Shown here piece by piece: positions 17,701 to 24,223 of a DNA stretch of 64,000 bases. The notes beneath the pieces are model-generated. The model was not told the DNA's origin. It made no database searches and was given only the letters and a program-made list of their open reading frames with translations. This DNA is from RGIG995 sp045543655 (GTDB lineage Bacteria; Bacillota; Clostridia; Oscillospirales; UBA644). Made by a program: the position numbers and the translations under genes. The DNA is taken from contig JAZPXN010000084.1 in assembly GCA_045543655.1 (NCBI GenBank), positions 1 to 64,000 on the forward strand, given 5' to 3'. Position 1 is the stretch's first letter; each line of letters begins with the position of its first letter.

Positions 17701-17968
17701 CAAGAACCGTCTTGGAAACGTCTCCGAATTGATAGCCGTCGGAGAAGGCGCCTTTATCGAACCATCCTTCATGCCATTTCTGGGAAGCGGCATCGTTGGT
17801 CTTTACGTCTCTGATAATTCTCCCGGAGCCTCCGCTCCCGGACGTCTTTTTCACCGGGAGCATATCCTCGGTAAAGGATGCGTTCGTTTTTGCACTTTCG
17901 GCGCTTTTCAGCATTTGCTCCAGAAGAGTCTGATCCCGTTTCTTTTTCTGCTGTTCAAAATAACCCAT
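11771..17968 (-). CDS. Giant phage polyvalent protein (LPD38-like C-terminus, HExxH metallopeptidase motif)
   Basis: This ~2065-aa protein is far larger than its neighbours and clearly modular. Residues ~100-350 contain hydrophobic Gly/Ala-rich helices; H-E-I-T-H at ~608-612 is a zincin-type metal site. Residues ~738-900 form a separate domain starting K-Y-S-I; a helical coiled-coil stretch covers ~960-1150; residues ~1330-1900 resemble the large polyvalent-protein domain LPD38. Such proteins are packaged in phage heads and ejected with DNA in related phages; the peptidase and K-Y-S-I domains may act on the host. GAGG lies 7 bases before ATG 17968; a GTG two codons upstream is the alternative. 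An antisense RNA unit lies within it at 15174-15287. Confidence 0.8.
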   Translation of the reverse strand: MGYFEQQKKKRDQTLLEQMLKSAESAKTNASFTEDMLPVKKTSGSGGSGRIIRDVKTNDAASQKWHEGWFDKGAFSDGYQFGDVSKTVLGTAADVQENAIVAVAEATEGLIDTGADFVGLIGGLFDKNFEKKTSEFVAKDLLKSQKVGEVAGNVINWTNPVGIVTNLALKNGIVKNNTEDASVLGDKSDSMVQSVTHVAGAQALKAIPGAGAVLSPLAMGVNAYSSEIEEAYREGATPAEARISGLISAGAELIFEQIGGIKVFKNTPIDDWVSRQLSSKISNKVIRTLAKFGIDMATEGNEEVLTEVTSRLGKKLTYMDEKSWQEMMASEEAFNSYIESFVSGAVMGGGFGVAKGAQSITTGRDYTSGMTANEQKVFDKLYADAIAEKKKTDGKVTASDKMKIYNEIESQMEKGYISTDKIEEILGGNTYAKYRETVDSEDALTKEYEELGKKKSYTLADQTRYAELKDLLEKQKTDSQRNRLKEQLEYEVSESVAADRLSESYREKYRKGKAFEADLSGYNGNAKKVVQKAIDSGILNNTNRSHEFVDLVAKVSAEKGVDFDFTNNERLKESGFALEGVTVNGYVSNGAVTVNVNSAKALNSVVGHEITHVLEGTELYSQLQSALFKYAEGKGELQSRRETLEKLYANVEGANINGELTADLVGDYIFTDADFLRNLSTNHQNVFQKIFDEVKYLYKVATAGSKEARELEKIKKTFETVYRETDAQKNTAEGGGTKYSIVALDNGNVYVKASRNVIRGKTRKEQRRDIAKFFSALLEGQPSLDIHTIGGDILTITKRDTAWKAKDDYKSVSGYPVKLTDGEFAVKLRVEAHIDEIVETSSQREYSPDSKGHSFAKDGFTYHRAYFEDFDGQYYEITFSVGHEGTVATVYNVGKIKASVTPSAKIIAVVGSKPLGGTPANNIIPQNDQNVNTKKSLSAENEDLPTRGYRISGKDIALDEPLPMRESVSTSKESAAEGSETLYTQEERSKRLEQKLQRIDKRLEREKADLKAEFENRRQTMEESLGDKNDFVSNRASELYEELRNLKKGVRASESLGYLLDHGYQWSDLKTALLNVKNRPGETVNHNSEIESTVREMLSDEYSDTFFELDHLDDEYQRRLSELEQEAEENRKAAREEEGRLKRKDVHAMKIQGIREDMRERGFDLDDVLKHGKRLSTLSNVDNTPQRVLEKTFGYKPGQALSDATVNKVAQHETEAIKWLKRYLSKDGILAQISKAYNIKPGSKESAAAQMFAEGFYTTKDGVQITYGESELAQDFPDEEVRNNIKKLATDPRIRQIYDDTLRLINESRTRNGYPEIPRLENYHLHFRAQTDTFSRIGVPFNPNDIRAKDLPTDLTGVTADLKPGQPFFASAKQRKGFRTTHDLLGGLERYLSSAKNQIFHIDDIQTLRALRNYVADSYGQAKGLENLSELTEEEAQERIKQVSDAHLSNFAQFLNEEANVLAGKTSLIDRGVEGVFGRRAISVLNTINQQVGRNMVGFNISSAGTNFIPVMQTLAKSDKGAFVKALCQTSANKINAIFGRGDGFAESNPTMIRRKGVEKFYQKPYEKAVNAGYFLMGAVDDISTELIVRTKINEFVSKGMDEQTAAIEADKWASRLMGDRSYGQLPLIFNSKTLGMFTKFQLEVRNQLDAQFYDTIQEAKVSNEHIENGLMRNAKTAAKAGSVLFQLAVLQHLFGVAYEAVAGYNPAFDIISTIMTACGYDDEEDSEDTTLDNIEQAFFELLDDLPYASVLTGGGRIPASSALPVKELVYGEDEYGNEKSRWATAAEALPYYILPGGYGQLKKTAKGLKMFDDDLPVSGSYTDSGKLRFPVEDTAANKVQAAIFGQWASKNARDYFDGNQNALTEEQVQEFLALDLPIQEYWSIKKGFSKLNKESETGQASIGQKADYIAGLDLPIEKKNLLINNIADRKAPIDLTGYENYSSFEEFDFAVKNPGKYAVAKSIGGYEAYRSRQMKLSEIKSDEDKNGDPIAGSRKKKVIEYLNGLDCSIYEKMILLKTQYESLDTYNLEIVEYLNSRGDMDRKQVETVLTELGFTVHPDGRVTW
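15174..15202 (+). promoter_or_regulatory. Consensus sigma-A promoter antisense inside the giant gene
   Basis: TTGACA (15174-15179), exactly 17 bases, TATAAT (15197-15202) on the plus strand, in the middle of a 6.2-kb minus-strand gene. It fits the consensus at all 12 positions and points to the structured RNA at 15209-15287. Confidence 0.8.
15209..15287 (+). ncRNA. Candidate antisense small RNA with three-way junction and terminator
   Basis: Seven bases after the -10 begins a 14-position outer stem: 15210-15223 pairs with 15264-15277, 13 pairs including one G-U. It encloses two hairpins, GGGG-loop-CCCC (15226-15239) and GCTA-loop-TAGC (15246-15259), and is followed at once by TTTTATTTTT (15278-15287). 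The outer stem plus T-tract makes an intrinsic terminator, so promoter, RNA and end form a self-contained ~78-nt gene. It overlaps codons ~895-920 of the giant protein, just after the K-Y-S-I domain. No known family is recognised. Confidence 0.65.
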
Positions 17969-17992
17969 GAACACACCTCGTTTATTTTGGCC

Positions 17993-19243
17993 TTAGGTAC
18001 TGCGCCGATATCCGGAGTGATAGGGCAGATATTTGTTTTGCCGCCCCTCCCAATACCAGAGAGATCCATCCTCGGCCTTCCACACGTTCTGCGTCACGTA
18101 CTTATACTCACCGGAAAGAGTTTTCGTATTGAACGTATACGTCTGCCCTGACTTTGTAAGTTTTCCGTGCCCGGTGATCCCCTTCGGCTGGTACCCGTTG
18201 GCGAAAGTACCGTACTTGTGGGCATCCGCGTTGATAGCACCCTTGTAATAATCGGTGCTGACCTGTTTTACGTTTTTGGCCGCATTGGAAACTACCGTGC
18301 CGGGGGAACTCTGATTTAGGATGGAATTTTTACTCCCACCCTGGGCTTTGATTTGATCCAATATAGGAACGTCCTCCCTTGCGCCCGTACCAGCCGATAC
18401 CGATCCCAACTGTGTCGGGGTGTCGATAAAGGCGCCTCCGGCTCCATTTTGACCACTCCCTACACCTTGCGCCAAAAGCTCGGAAAGATAGGAACTGCCA
18501 TCGGGTTGCGTTGCATCTTCAGTAATGCTTTCTCCATTTCCATCAGAAACGGACCCGTCATCCGTCTGCAACGCAGCCTCGCCTGCCGCCCTTTCCTCCT
18601 CAATCTTCTCCAGAATATACTGGATTCTGCTTTCGTAGTCTGCGTTTACGGAATCGATACTGCTTGCCTTTTCAAGCAGCAATTCGTTCTTTGCAGAAAA
18701 ACCCTGCATTGCAATCGAGAGTCCTTCCACGAGGGTCTGATATCTGATTTCTGCCAGCGCAGCGCTGTTTTTCAACTGAGCATCCTTGATACCTAACTCA
18801 AATTCCGCATCAATCTTTTCAAATGCGGCCCGTGCCACTGCGACGCGGTTCTGGTAGGCGTTGTATTTTCTGGTTTCCGAAGATTCCGCATATCCGGAGC
18901 CCGCAAGGCCTGCAGAGGCAATCTGCTCGGCGTCAACCCCATGCTTTGCCGTAGATTTCTTGAAATCCGAATACGCCGCTGCCTGCTCCTTATGATAGTC
19001 TTCCCTTGCTTCCTTTTGTTCCTGCCGGAGCCCTTCGATAGCAAGATCGGACTGCGCTTGCTGGATTTCCTCTTGCTTTTTACCCCACTCGTTTACGGCC
19101 TGCTCTTTTTTGGAGTACAGCTCCTCGGAATCCTTGATTGCATCGTCGTAGAAGTCTTCTGTCTCCTTGACCTTCGCCTTCTGTTCTGCCTCCAAGTCCA
19201 CAATATCATCTTCGCTATACGCCGATGCGTAAGTGTTTGCCAT
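17993..19243 (-). CDS. Phage internal virion/ejection-type coiled-coil protein
   Basis: The 416-aa protein has a long charged coiled coil (about 10-215) with an A-G-L-A-G-S-G-Y-A-E-S-S motif near 110, a low-complexity Ser/Gly/Asp linker, and a small C-terminal beta domain with W-Y-W-E-G. Position between the stabilisation protein and the giant polyvalent protein suggests a protein of the head interior or ejection apparatus, as in P22-like phages. No enzymatic motif is visible. GAGGTGA precedes the ATG; the stop lies 18 bases before the next gene's GTG/ATG region. Confidence 0.6.
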   Translation of the reverse strand: MANTYASAYSEDDIVDLEAEQKAKVKETEDFYDDAIKDSEELYSKKEQAVNEWGKKQEEIQQAQSDLAIEGLRQEQKEAREDYHKEQAAAYSDFKKSTAKHGVDAEQIASAGLAGSGYAESSETRKYNAYQNRVAVARAAFEKIDAEFELGIKDAQLKNSAALAEIRYQTLVEGLSIAMQGFSAKNELLLEKASSIDSVNADYESRIQYILEKIEEERAAGEAALQTDDGSVSDGNGESITEDATQPDGSSYLSELLAQGVGSGQNGAGGAFIDTPTQLGSVSAGTGAREDVPILDQIKAQGGSKNSILNQSSPGTVVSNAAKNVKQVSTDYYKGAINADAHKYGTFANGYQPKGITGHGKLTKSGQTYTFNTKTLSGEYKYVTQNVWKAEDGSLWYWEGRQNKYLPYHSGYRRST

Positions 19244-19254
19244 GCCGTGTCACC

Positions 19255-20952
19255 TCACGTTCGTTTGATATATCCGCCCAAAAAGCACTCCAACGTCACC
19301 GTTTCGAGACTGAATCTCGTATTGGAGTGGAATTTCAACTGGATATCCTTGAATTTCTTTCTTTTGATCCGATTTACGAAACAGTCTGCGACTTCCTTAT
19401 GCTCTGCCAGTAATTCGAATTCCGAATCCTCCGTCTTGACGGAAAGGGAGACGTCTCCAGTAGCCTCGGCCACGCTCCCTCTTTTATTCGTGGTCTTCGT
19501 GCGGTTCGGGTACTTAAACCGATCCTTGGGGGTTACCCAATAGCTGTTCACCGCTCCGGAATGATCCGTCAAGGTGTAAATACCGTCTTCCGTCCCGACG
19601 TACAGATCTCCACCATAAACCTTTGCGCTGACGACGGATCGATCCAATTCCCAATAAAACCATTCGTATTCTCGATGACCCTCATTGGAAAATGCGGTAC
19701 GAGAGTCCGCAAGATAGACCTTATTGCCGATGATGACCAGAAGATACCCTTCCCATTCCTCCAAGATCATATCCTTGTAGTTCCGTTCTGCGATCAGTTT
19801 ACTGTCAATGAGAGAGGAGCGGTGTGCAATGACCTGCTCGGTCATAATGTCTCCGCTGATCCCCTCCATCCCTCTATCGCTGAAAAATACGATATCGTCG
19901 CAGAAATTGATTGCCCGGCCGACGCATCCGGTAGAGATGCTGGAATGATACGACGGATACACCTTACCGTAGGCAGTATCTTGGGAGGGAGTGTAATAAA
20001 ACACGGTTGTATTTGCGTCGGACGGCTCCCGGAACACCCAAAGGGCATTGTTTCCGGCGACCAGCCCCCGAATCTCGGCAGGATCCGATCCCGCAGGATA
20101 CCATGCATAGTCACTGCAGTAAGACGGGTCATTCAATCCGCAATGATATATGACGTTCGGGTAATCCGGATTCCCACTAAAAAACACACGATTATCAAAA
20201 ATCTGCAAAAGAGTGCATTTGCAGATGATATCCCGCTTTTCAGCATCACTTTTACGGAATTCTACGGAAATATTATCCTGTCCAGCGGTTTCCGGGGCAT
20301 CCGGCGCAACCGTAAACGTGACGGTTCCCGCCTTATAGTCCACGGTATAATCGTCGGACGGCGTCATTACTTCACCGTCGATCTTCACGATGGGGGGATA
20401 GTCCTCGTCGATCTCCTCACAGTCCAGCCAGAATTCCGTCCCGATATAATCTCCGATAAATGTGTTGATCCTGCGGCCGGTCAAAAAATTCAAGCCCTCG
20501 TACTCTTCACCGCCGCTCTTGGGCTTCCGGCTGATGCTGGTCGTCGGGACGTATCCCTCAACGTCTTTGAGGACGTATGATTCCAAATCTTCGTCCCACC
20601 CGTATTGGAGATAATACTTCCCATCCTTGAAATACCAGATGTTATCGTAAATAAATGCGTTACTCCGGATTTTATTCAACCCGGATTTAAGCTCCGAAAT
20701 TTCGCCGTTTTGAATCTTGTACAGCCTGTCTCCGCTATGGATCAGCTTCATATCTTTGAAAAAGAAGATCCCATAAACAGGATCAGCGAACGAATGTAAA
20801 AAGCTCAACCTCGGCCGGGTTCGGATCCCCTCCGGCTTCCGATAGTCTTTCCACATATTTAAACTGTCGGGACTTCTCGACAGATCACATTCGTCGCTCC
20901 GGAAATCTACGCCGCGAAAATTCCCATATAGTCTCGTTACGGAGTCCGCCAT
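19255..20952 (-). CDS. Podovirus tail stabilisation/nozzle-like protein
   Basis: The 565-aa protein starts with a G-N-F-R-G-V-D-F-R-S-D segment and continues as a series of beta blades with repeated hydrophobic-aromatic strands such as Y-G-I-F-F-F-K-D and N-N-A-L-W-V-F-R-E-P. This matches the propeller-like tail accessory/stabilisation proteins of P22-like phages (gp10 role), which seal the portal channel. Its ATG overlaps the TGA of the upstream neck gene (ATGA), so the two are translationally coupled. Confidence 0.65.
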   Translation of the reverse strand: MADSVTRLYGNFRGVDFRSDECDLSRSPDSLNMWKDYRKPEGIRTRPRLSFLHSFADPVYGIFFFKDMKLIHSGDRLYKIQNGEISELKSGLNKIRSNAFIYDNIWYFKDGKYYLQYGWDEDLESYVLKDVEGYVPTTSISRKPKSGGEEYEGLNFLTGRRINTFIGDYIGTEFWLDCEEIDEDYPPIVKIDGEVMTPSDDYTVDYKAGTVTFTVAPDAPETAGQDNISVEFRKSDAEKRDIICKCTLLQIFDNRVFFSGNPDYPNVIYHCGLNDPSYCSDYAWYPAGSDPAEIRGLVAGNNALWVFREPSDANTTVFYYTPSQDTAYGKVYPSYHSSISTGCVGRAINFCDDIVFFSDRGMEGISGDIMTEQVIAHRSSLIDSKLIAERNYKDMILEEWEGYLLVIIGNKVYLADSRTAFSNEGHREYEWFYWELDRSVVSAKVYGGDLYVGTEDGIYTLTDHSGAVNSYWVTPKDRFKYPNRTKTTNKRGSVAEATGDVSLSVKTEDSEFELLAEHKEVADCFVNRIKRKKFKDIQLKFHSNTRFSLETVTLECFLGGYIKRT

Positions 20953-21515
20953 CAGACCTGCACCCCGCCTTCGTATGTGATCTGCAGAAGTTGATATCTC
21001 GGATCGAGCTGCTCCAACATATCCTTGTAACGTTTTGCATATGCCGTTCCAAAATCCGCAGACTCGTCACTCTTCAAAAGATCCGCCGCAATACCGTAGG
21101 GCATAATCTCCAAGACATCTGCCGAAAGATCAAATTTATAATCTTCCGGATTCACGCCCTCAGGGATCCGTCTGGGGTACACGTACACTTCAATTTCCGC
21201 AGTCCCTGGCTCTAAAAATTTATGGACGGTTCCGTCGGCTTTTTTAACGTGCCTCACGCCGCCCACGGCTTTGATCTGATACACGTCAAAACCGCATTTC
21301 TCCGCAATATCTGTGAAGGTTACGATCTGACCCGGAGCAACGTCCAGCTCCACGTATTTCGGAATCTTTTTGTGCCGAGCCAACTCGAACATGATCTGAT
21401 TGGTCACCTCGATCTGTTTTGCGGCCAGATCCTCGTCTTCGGTAAGATCCTCGTGGTTCGGCGAAACCTCCTCGATAAGGCCCAAATATTTTTTTTGCAT
21501 TTCACGATAATTCAT
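20952..21515 (-). CDS. Phage neck/head-tail connector-like protein
   Basis: The 187-aa protein is helical at both ends, with a central beta segment where the Y-V-Y-P-R-R-I-P-E motif stands. Order after capsid and two small proteins, and before the stabilisation protein, fits a tail accessory factor (P22 gp4-like place). I chose ATG 21515 with AAAGG upstream instead of the in-frame GTG at 21533. Function is inferred from gene order only. Confidence 0.6.
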   Translation of the reverse strand: MNYREMQKKYLGLIEEVSPNHEDLTEDEDLAAKQIEVTNQIMFELARHKKIPKYVELDVAPGQIVTFTDIAEKCGFDVYQIKAVGGVRHVKKADGTVHKFLEPGTAEIEVYVYPRRIPEGVNPEDYKFDLSADVLEIMPYGIAADLLKSDESADFGTAYAKRYKDMLEQLDPRYQLLQITYEGGVQV

Positions 21516-21549
21516 TTGATCACAACCTTTCACATCCGGGACAGCGAGA

Positions 21550-21876
21550 TTACCCCGGAATCGTTACGTTTTTGAGCGAGGCAAGATCCTCTGCGGCCTG
21601 AGCCGGGGTGCAAAAAGTATTTACGGGCAAATAGTACCCCCGTTCCTCCTCGAAGAGAAGTACGTCACCTTCATTGAGACGAATTTTGATACGACTTTCC
21701 GTCTCGTAAGAATTCAGTCCGCTGACACCGGACTCCTTCGCTTCAATATACAGCGTCAGGTTCTCCACGGTCTGCCTCCCGTGCTTGGATTCATAGGTAA
21801 TCTTGGTATCCTTTTTAATGCGGATCCCGCGGTGCAGTTCTACGCTGGGTTGCCGCACAAAAACATCATGTTTCAT
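21550..21876 (-). CDS. Small phage structural-region protein, unknown
   Basis: The 108-aa protein is beta-rich and acidic-basic mixed, with an R-I-K-I-R-L-N-E-G-D-V-L-L-F strand pair near the C-terminus. It lies between the capsid-proximal 73-aa gene and the neck gene in the late operon, so a head-completion role is plausible. No family is recognised. The ATG is preceded by a GGAGGT site. Confidence 0.55.
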   Translation of the reverse strand: MKHDVFVRQPSVELHRGIRIKKDTKITYESKHGRQTVENLTLYIEAKESGVSGLNSYETESRIKIRLNEGDVLLFEEERGYYLPVNTFCTPAQAAEDLASLKNVTIPG

Positions 21877-21947
21877 TGTGTAATAAAACCTCCGTAATTT
21901 ACGACAAAACGGGAGAGGGTAGCCGCCAGCTGCCCTCTCCCTCTTGA

Positions 21948-22169
21948 TTAATCCTGAATGATATCTTCGGAATCCTCAGGATCCTCCTCCGTTTTTGCAT
22001 CGGAGGATTTCTTCTTTTTGACGGTGCCGATCACGGTGATGAAGTCGGGGTTGACGCTCTTCACCTCGGCAATTCTGTCGTCGGACATTTCGACCGTGGA
22101 TCCAGACTTATGGATCTCGCCGGTGTGACGATCACGAAAATCGGTATTTACCAGTACGATTCTGTTCAT
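21948..22169 (-). CDS. Small protein downstream of capsid, possible head accessory
   Basis: The 73-aa product has a beta-rich N-terminal half (V-L-V-N-T-D-F-R-D) and a lysine run followed by a very acidic Glu/Asp tail. Its place 22 bases after the capsid gene is where decoration or head-tail accessory proteins are found. A 71-base gap follows. The role is inferred from position alone. Confidence 0.55.
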   Translation of the reverse strand: MNRIVLVNTDFRDRHTGEIHKSGSTVEMSDDRIAEVKSVNPDFITVIGTVKKKKSSDAKTEEDPEDSEDIIQD

Positions 22170-22191
22170 TGCTCAAACTCCTTTCCTGGAC

Positions 22192-23058
22192 TTAGGCAGT
22201 AGCCACAAGGGGGATCTTGACGACCACCAGTTCGTCCTGATCGATGATCTTGGCGCCGAAGACGTTAAGACCTCTCACGAAGTCGCTAAACCGGTTCTGC
22301 ATACGGCCGCCTTCAACTTCATGAATCTGGCCGGCGAACGCCACGCTGCGCTTGGAGCGGACGATGGCGTAGGAGAAGTTTTCGTCCCGGTAAATGTTGT
22401 TGGTTTCCTTTACCTCGTACTGATAGTACGTACCGACGACGCCTCTGCGGATCAGATCGTCGTTGCTGGTCTTCAACTCAACGAGATCGTCGCGGAACAG
22501 TGCGTAATCAGCAGGAGCAGTCTCGATAACGCCGGGATCGATGAAGTTATTCTCTTTCAGCTTCACCATAGCGGCGTCAAAGGCGGCACGGATGGCAGCC
22601 CGGGTCTTGTTCGTTGCGGTGATAACGTTTACGGCGCCGGGCTTATAGGTGCTATTCTTGGCTTCTTCATCTTCCGAAGACTGGGCCTTTCCGGCAACCA
22701 GAGCGCCGACATACTTGTCACGCTGCAACACGACGGAATTCGCCGCACGGGTCGTGTAGGAATCAAAGAGCGCAGGGTTCGCCTGAGCCTTATCCAGATC
22801 GGGAATTTCGGTGGCAAAATACTTCGAAACGTCGATGTCCAGGACAGCCTCGAAGGTCTTCATCTCTTCATAGACGATGTCCTGACCGACGTAGTTTCCG
22901 ACGGTAACGTCACCGACGCCCAGGATCTTAACACTGTGGGCATACTCAACGTCACCTTCGTACTCTCTGTTGCAGTCCTGCACCAGAGCGCCTTTCTCCT
23001 CGGCCTTGTCGTAAATGGTTTTCGACCAGATGGTCGGCTTAAAAGTTTTAGAGGACAT
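22192..23058 (-). CDS. Major capsid protein (P22-coat-like HK97 fold)
   Basis: The 288-aa protein begins with the helix-rich arm and has an acidic E-loop-like stretch, the Y-E-E-M-K-T-F-E segment and the D-I-D-V-S-K-Y-F-A-T-E-I-P-D-L-D repeat typical of small HK97-fold coats. It follows the scaffold gene and precedes small accessory genes, the normal order. It builds the procapsid shell around the scaffold. ATG has GGAAG 8 bases upstream. Confidence 0.85.
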   Translation of the reverse strand: MSSKTFKPTIWSKTIYDKAEEKGALVQDCNREYEGDVEYAHSVKILGVGDVTVGNYVGQDIVYEEMKTFEAVLDIDVSKYFATEIPDLDKAQANPALFDSYTTRAANSVVLQRDKYVGALVAGKAQSSEDEEAKNSTYKPGAVNVITATNKTRAAIRAAFDAAMVKLKENNFIDPGVIETAPADYALFRDDLVELKTSNDDLIRRGVVGTYYQYEVKETNNIYRDENFSYAIVRSKRSVAFAGQIHEVEGGRMQNRFSDFVRGLNVFGAKIIDQDELVVVKIPLVATA

Positions 23059-23096
23059 ATGTTACTTCCTTTCTGTTAATTCGATGGGAAGGGCCG

Positions 23097-23861
23097 TTAC
23101 CACTTCTGCATGGAATTCATAACCGCCCGGTACACTTCCGGATGCTTATCCAGATAATCCCGAGAGAACTTGTCCACCTCGTCCGGAGAATAATAGTCTT
23201 TCACATTATTTTCGGGGACGGAACTGGCTACGGGCCCCATGGGTTTGATTTCTTCTTTCTGTCTTGTTTTTTGATAGGTGTCGTAGATTTTTTTGATCGG
23301 AGTCCCGGAGGTGAACATTTCCGCAAAATCTCGGAAGTCAGCACTTTCGTAGACTTCCTTGGGAACGCCGATTTCCGACAGTTCGGCAACTCTCTGAGCA
23401 TCCTTTTGATGCTTCGAAAGCCGCTCGAATACCGCCTTTTCCCGGCTGGACATATTTTCCGTCCCAAGATCAACCAGCCTCTTCAGTTCTTCGGAAATCT
23501 CTTCCGGGCCGGCGGAAATAATGTCCTCCGCATCACTCCGTGCCAGAACGGCAATATCTCTGTCGGTATACGGAGCTTTTTTCGGCATCTCAACACCTTT
23601 TTCTTCGTAAAACTCCTTTACGAAGGCCGTCAGCTCCGCAATCGATCTTTTTCCGGTTCCGGCCATCATTGCCTCCACCAGATCCTCCATGGGCTTGTAT
23701 TCCTTTCGGATCTTGGCTTCCTTGCGTGCGAGTCGTTTCCCGAAGCCCTCGTTCATCTTGGCTCTAAACTCTTCTTCGGTATAGAGTTTTTCGGGAGTTT
23801 GTTCTGCGGTTTCCTCCGTATTTTCAGTGTCGTCCAACACAAGGATTTCAGTTTCTTCCAT
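23097..23861 (-). CDS. Capsid scaffold protein
   Basis: The 254-aa protein is highly charged and helical with an acidic N-terminus, a central coiled-coil region (about 60-200) and a C-terminal Y-Y-S-P-D-E-V-D helix. It lies just before the major capsid gene, 38 bases away. Scaffold proteins guide coat assembly and are released from the procapsid. No protease motif is visible, so a P22-like scaffold that leaves intact is more likely than a prohead protease fusion. Confidence 0.78.
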   Translation of the reverse strand: MEETEILVLDDTENTEETAEQTPEKLYTEEEFRAKMNEGFGKRLARKEAKIRKEYKPMEDLVEAMMAGTGKRSIAELTAFVKEFYEEKGVEMPKKAPYTDRDIAVLARSDAEDIISAGPEEISEELKRLVDLGTENMSSREKAVFERLSKHQKDAQRVAELSEIGVPKEVYESADFRDFAEMFTSGTPIKKIYDTYQKTRQKEEIKPMGPVASSVPENNVKDYYSPDEVDKFSRDYLDKHPEVYRAVMNSMQKW

Positions 23862-23965
23862 TGTTGATTCTCCTTCCTATTTTTTCGTTTGGGTTTGTTT
23901 CCCACAACCATATTGCTTTTAACGTCTTCAATGTTTGGACAAAAATCAAGCGCTTTCGCGCTTAT

Positions 23966-24211
23966 TTACAGTTTGATGCCTTCAACCTCGGCCCGAACTT
24001 CGAGGCAGTAAAGATACCGCCCCATGTGCATCGCTTGATCGCGAAGTAGTTCAAGGCTACACGACGGAGTGAATTCCAGAGTTCCGGCCTCGTGCTTCAC
24101 GATCATTGCGTGCAGTTTTTCGTAGCGGATTTTCGTTTGGCGATATTCCGCGCGAAATCGCTCCTTGTAGTCGGTACTTTGCATCATTTCTACAGTGTCT
24201 TTCAATTCCAT
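23966..24211 (-). CDS. Small conserved phage protein (crAss001_48-like)
   Basis: The 81-aa helical protein has a D-Y-K-E-R-F-R-A-E-Y motif followed by K-I-R-Y-E-K-L-H and a C-terminal L-R-D-Q-A-M-H-M-G-R-Y segment. This pattern matches small helical proteins found in many gut phages and described near crAss001_48; the function is unknown. It lies between portal and scaffold genes and is cotranscribed with both. Confidence 0.65.
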   Translation of the reverse strand: MELKDTVEMMQSTDYKERFRAEYRQTKIRYEKLHAMIVKHEAGTLEFTPSCSLELLRDQAMHMGRYLYCLEVRAEVEGIKL

Positions 24212-24223
24212 ATTTTCACCTCC

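Noticed and set aside
15785..18151. Long rightward open frame of 788 codons
   Set aside because: It lies opposite the giant phage gene, has no ribosome site, and its product is a hydrophobic frame shadow without domains.
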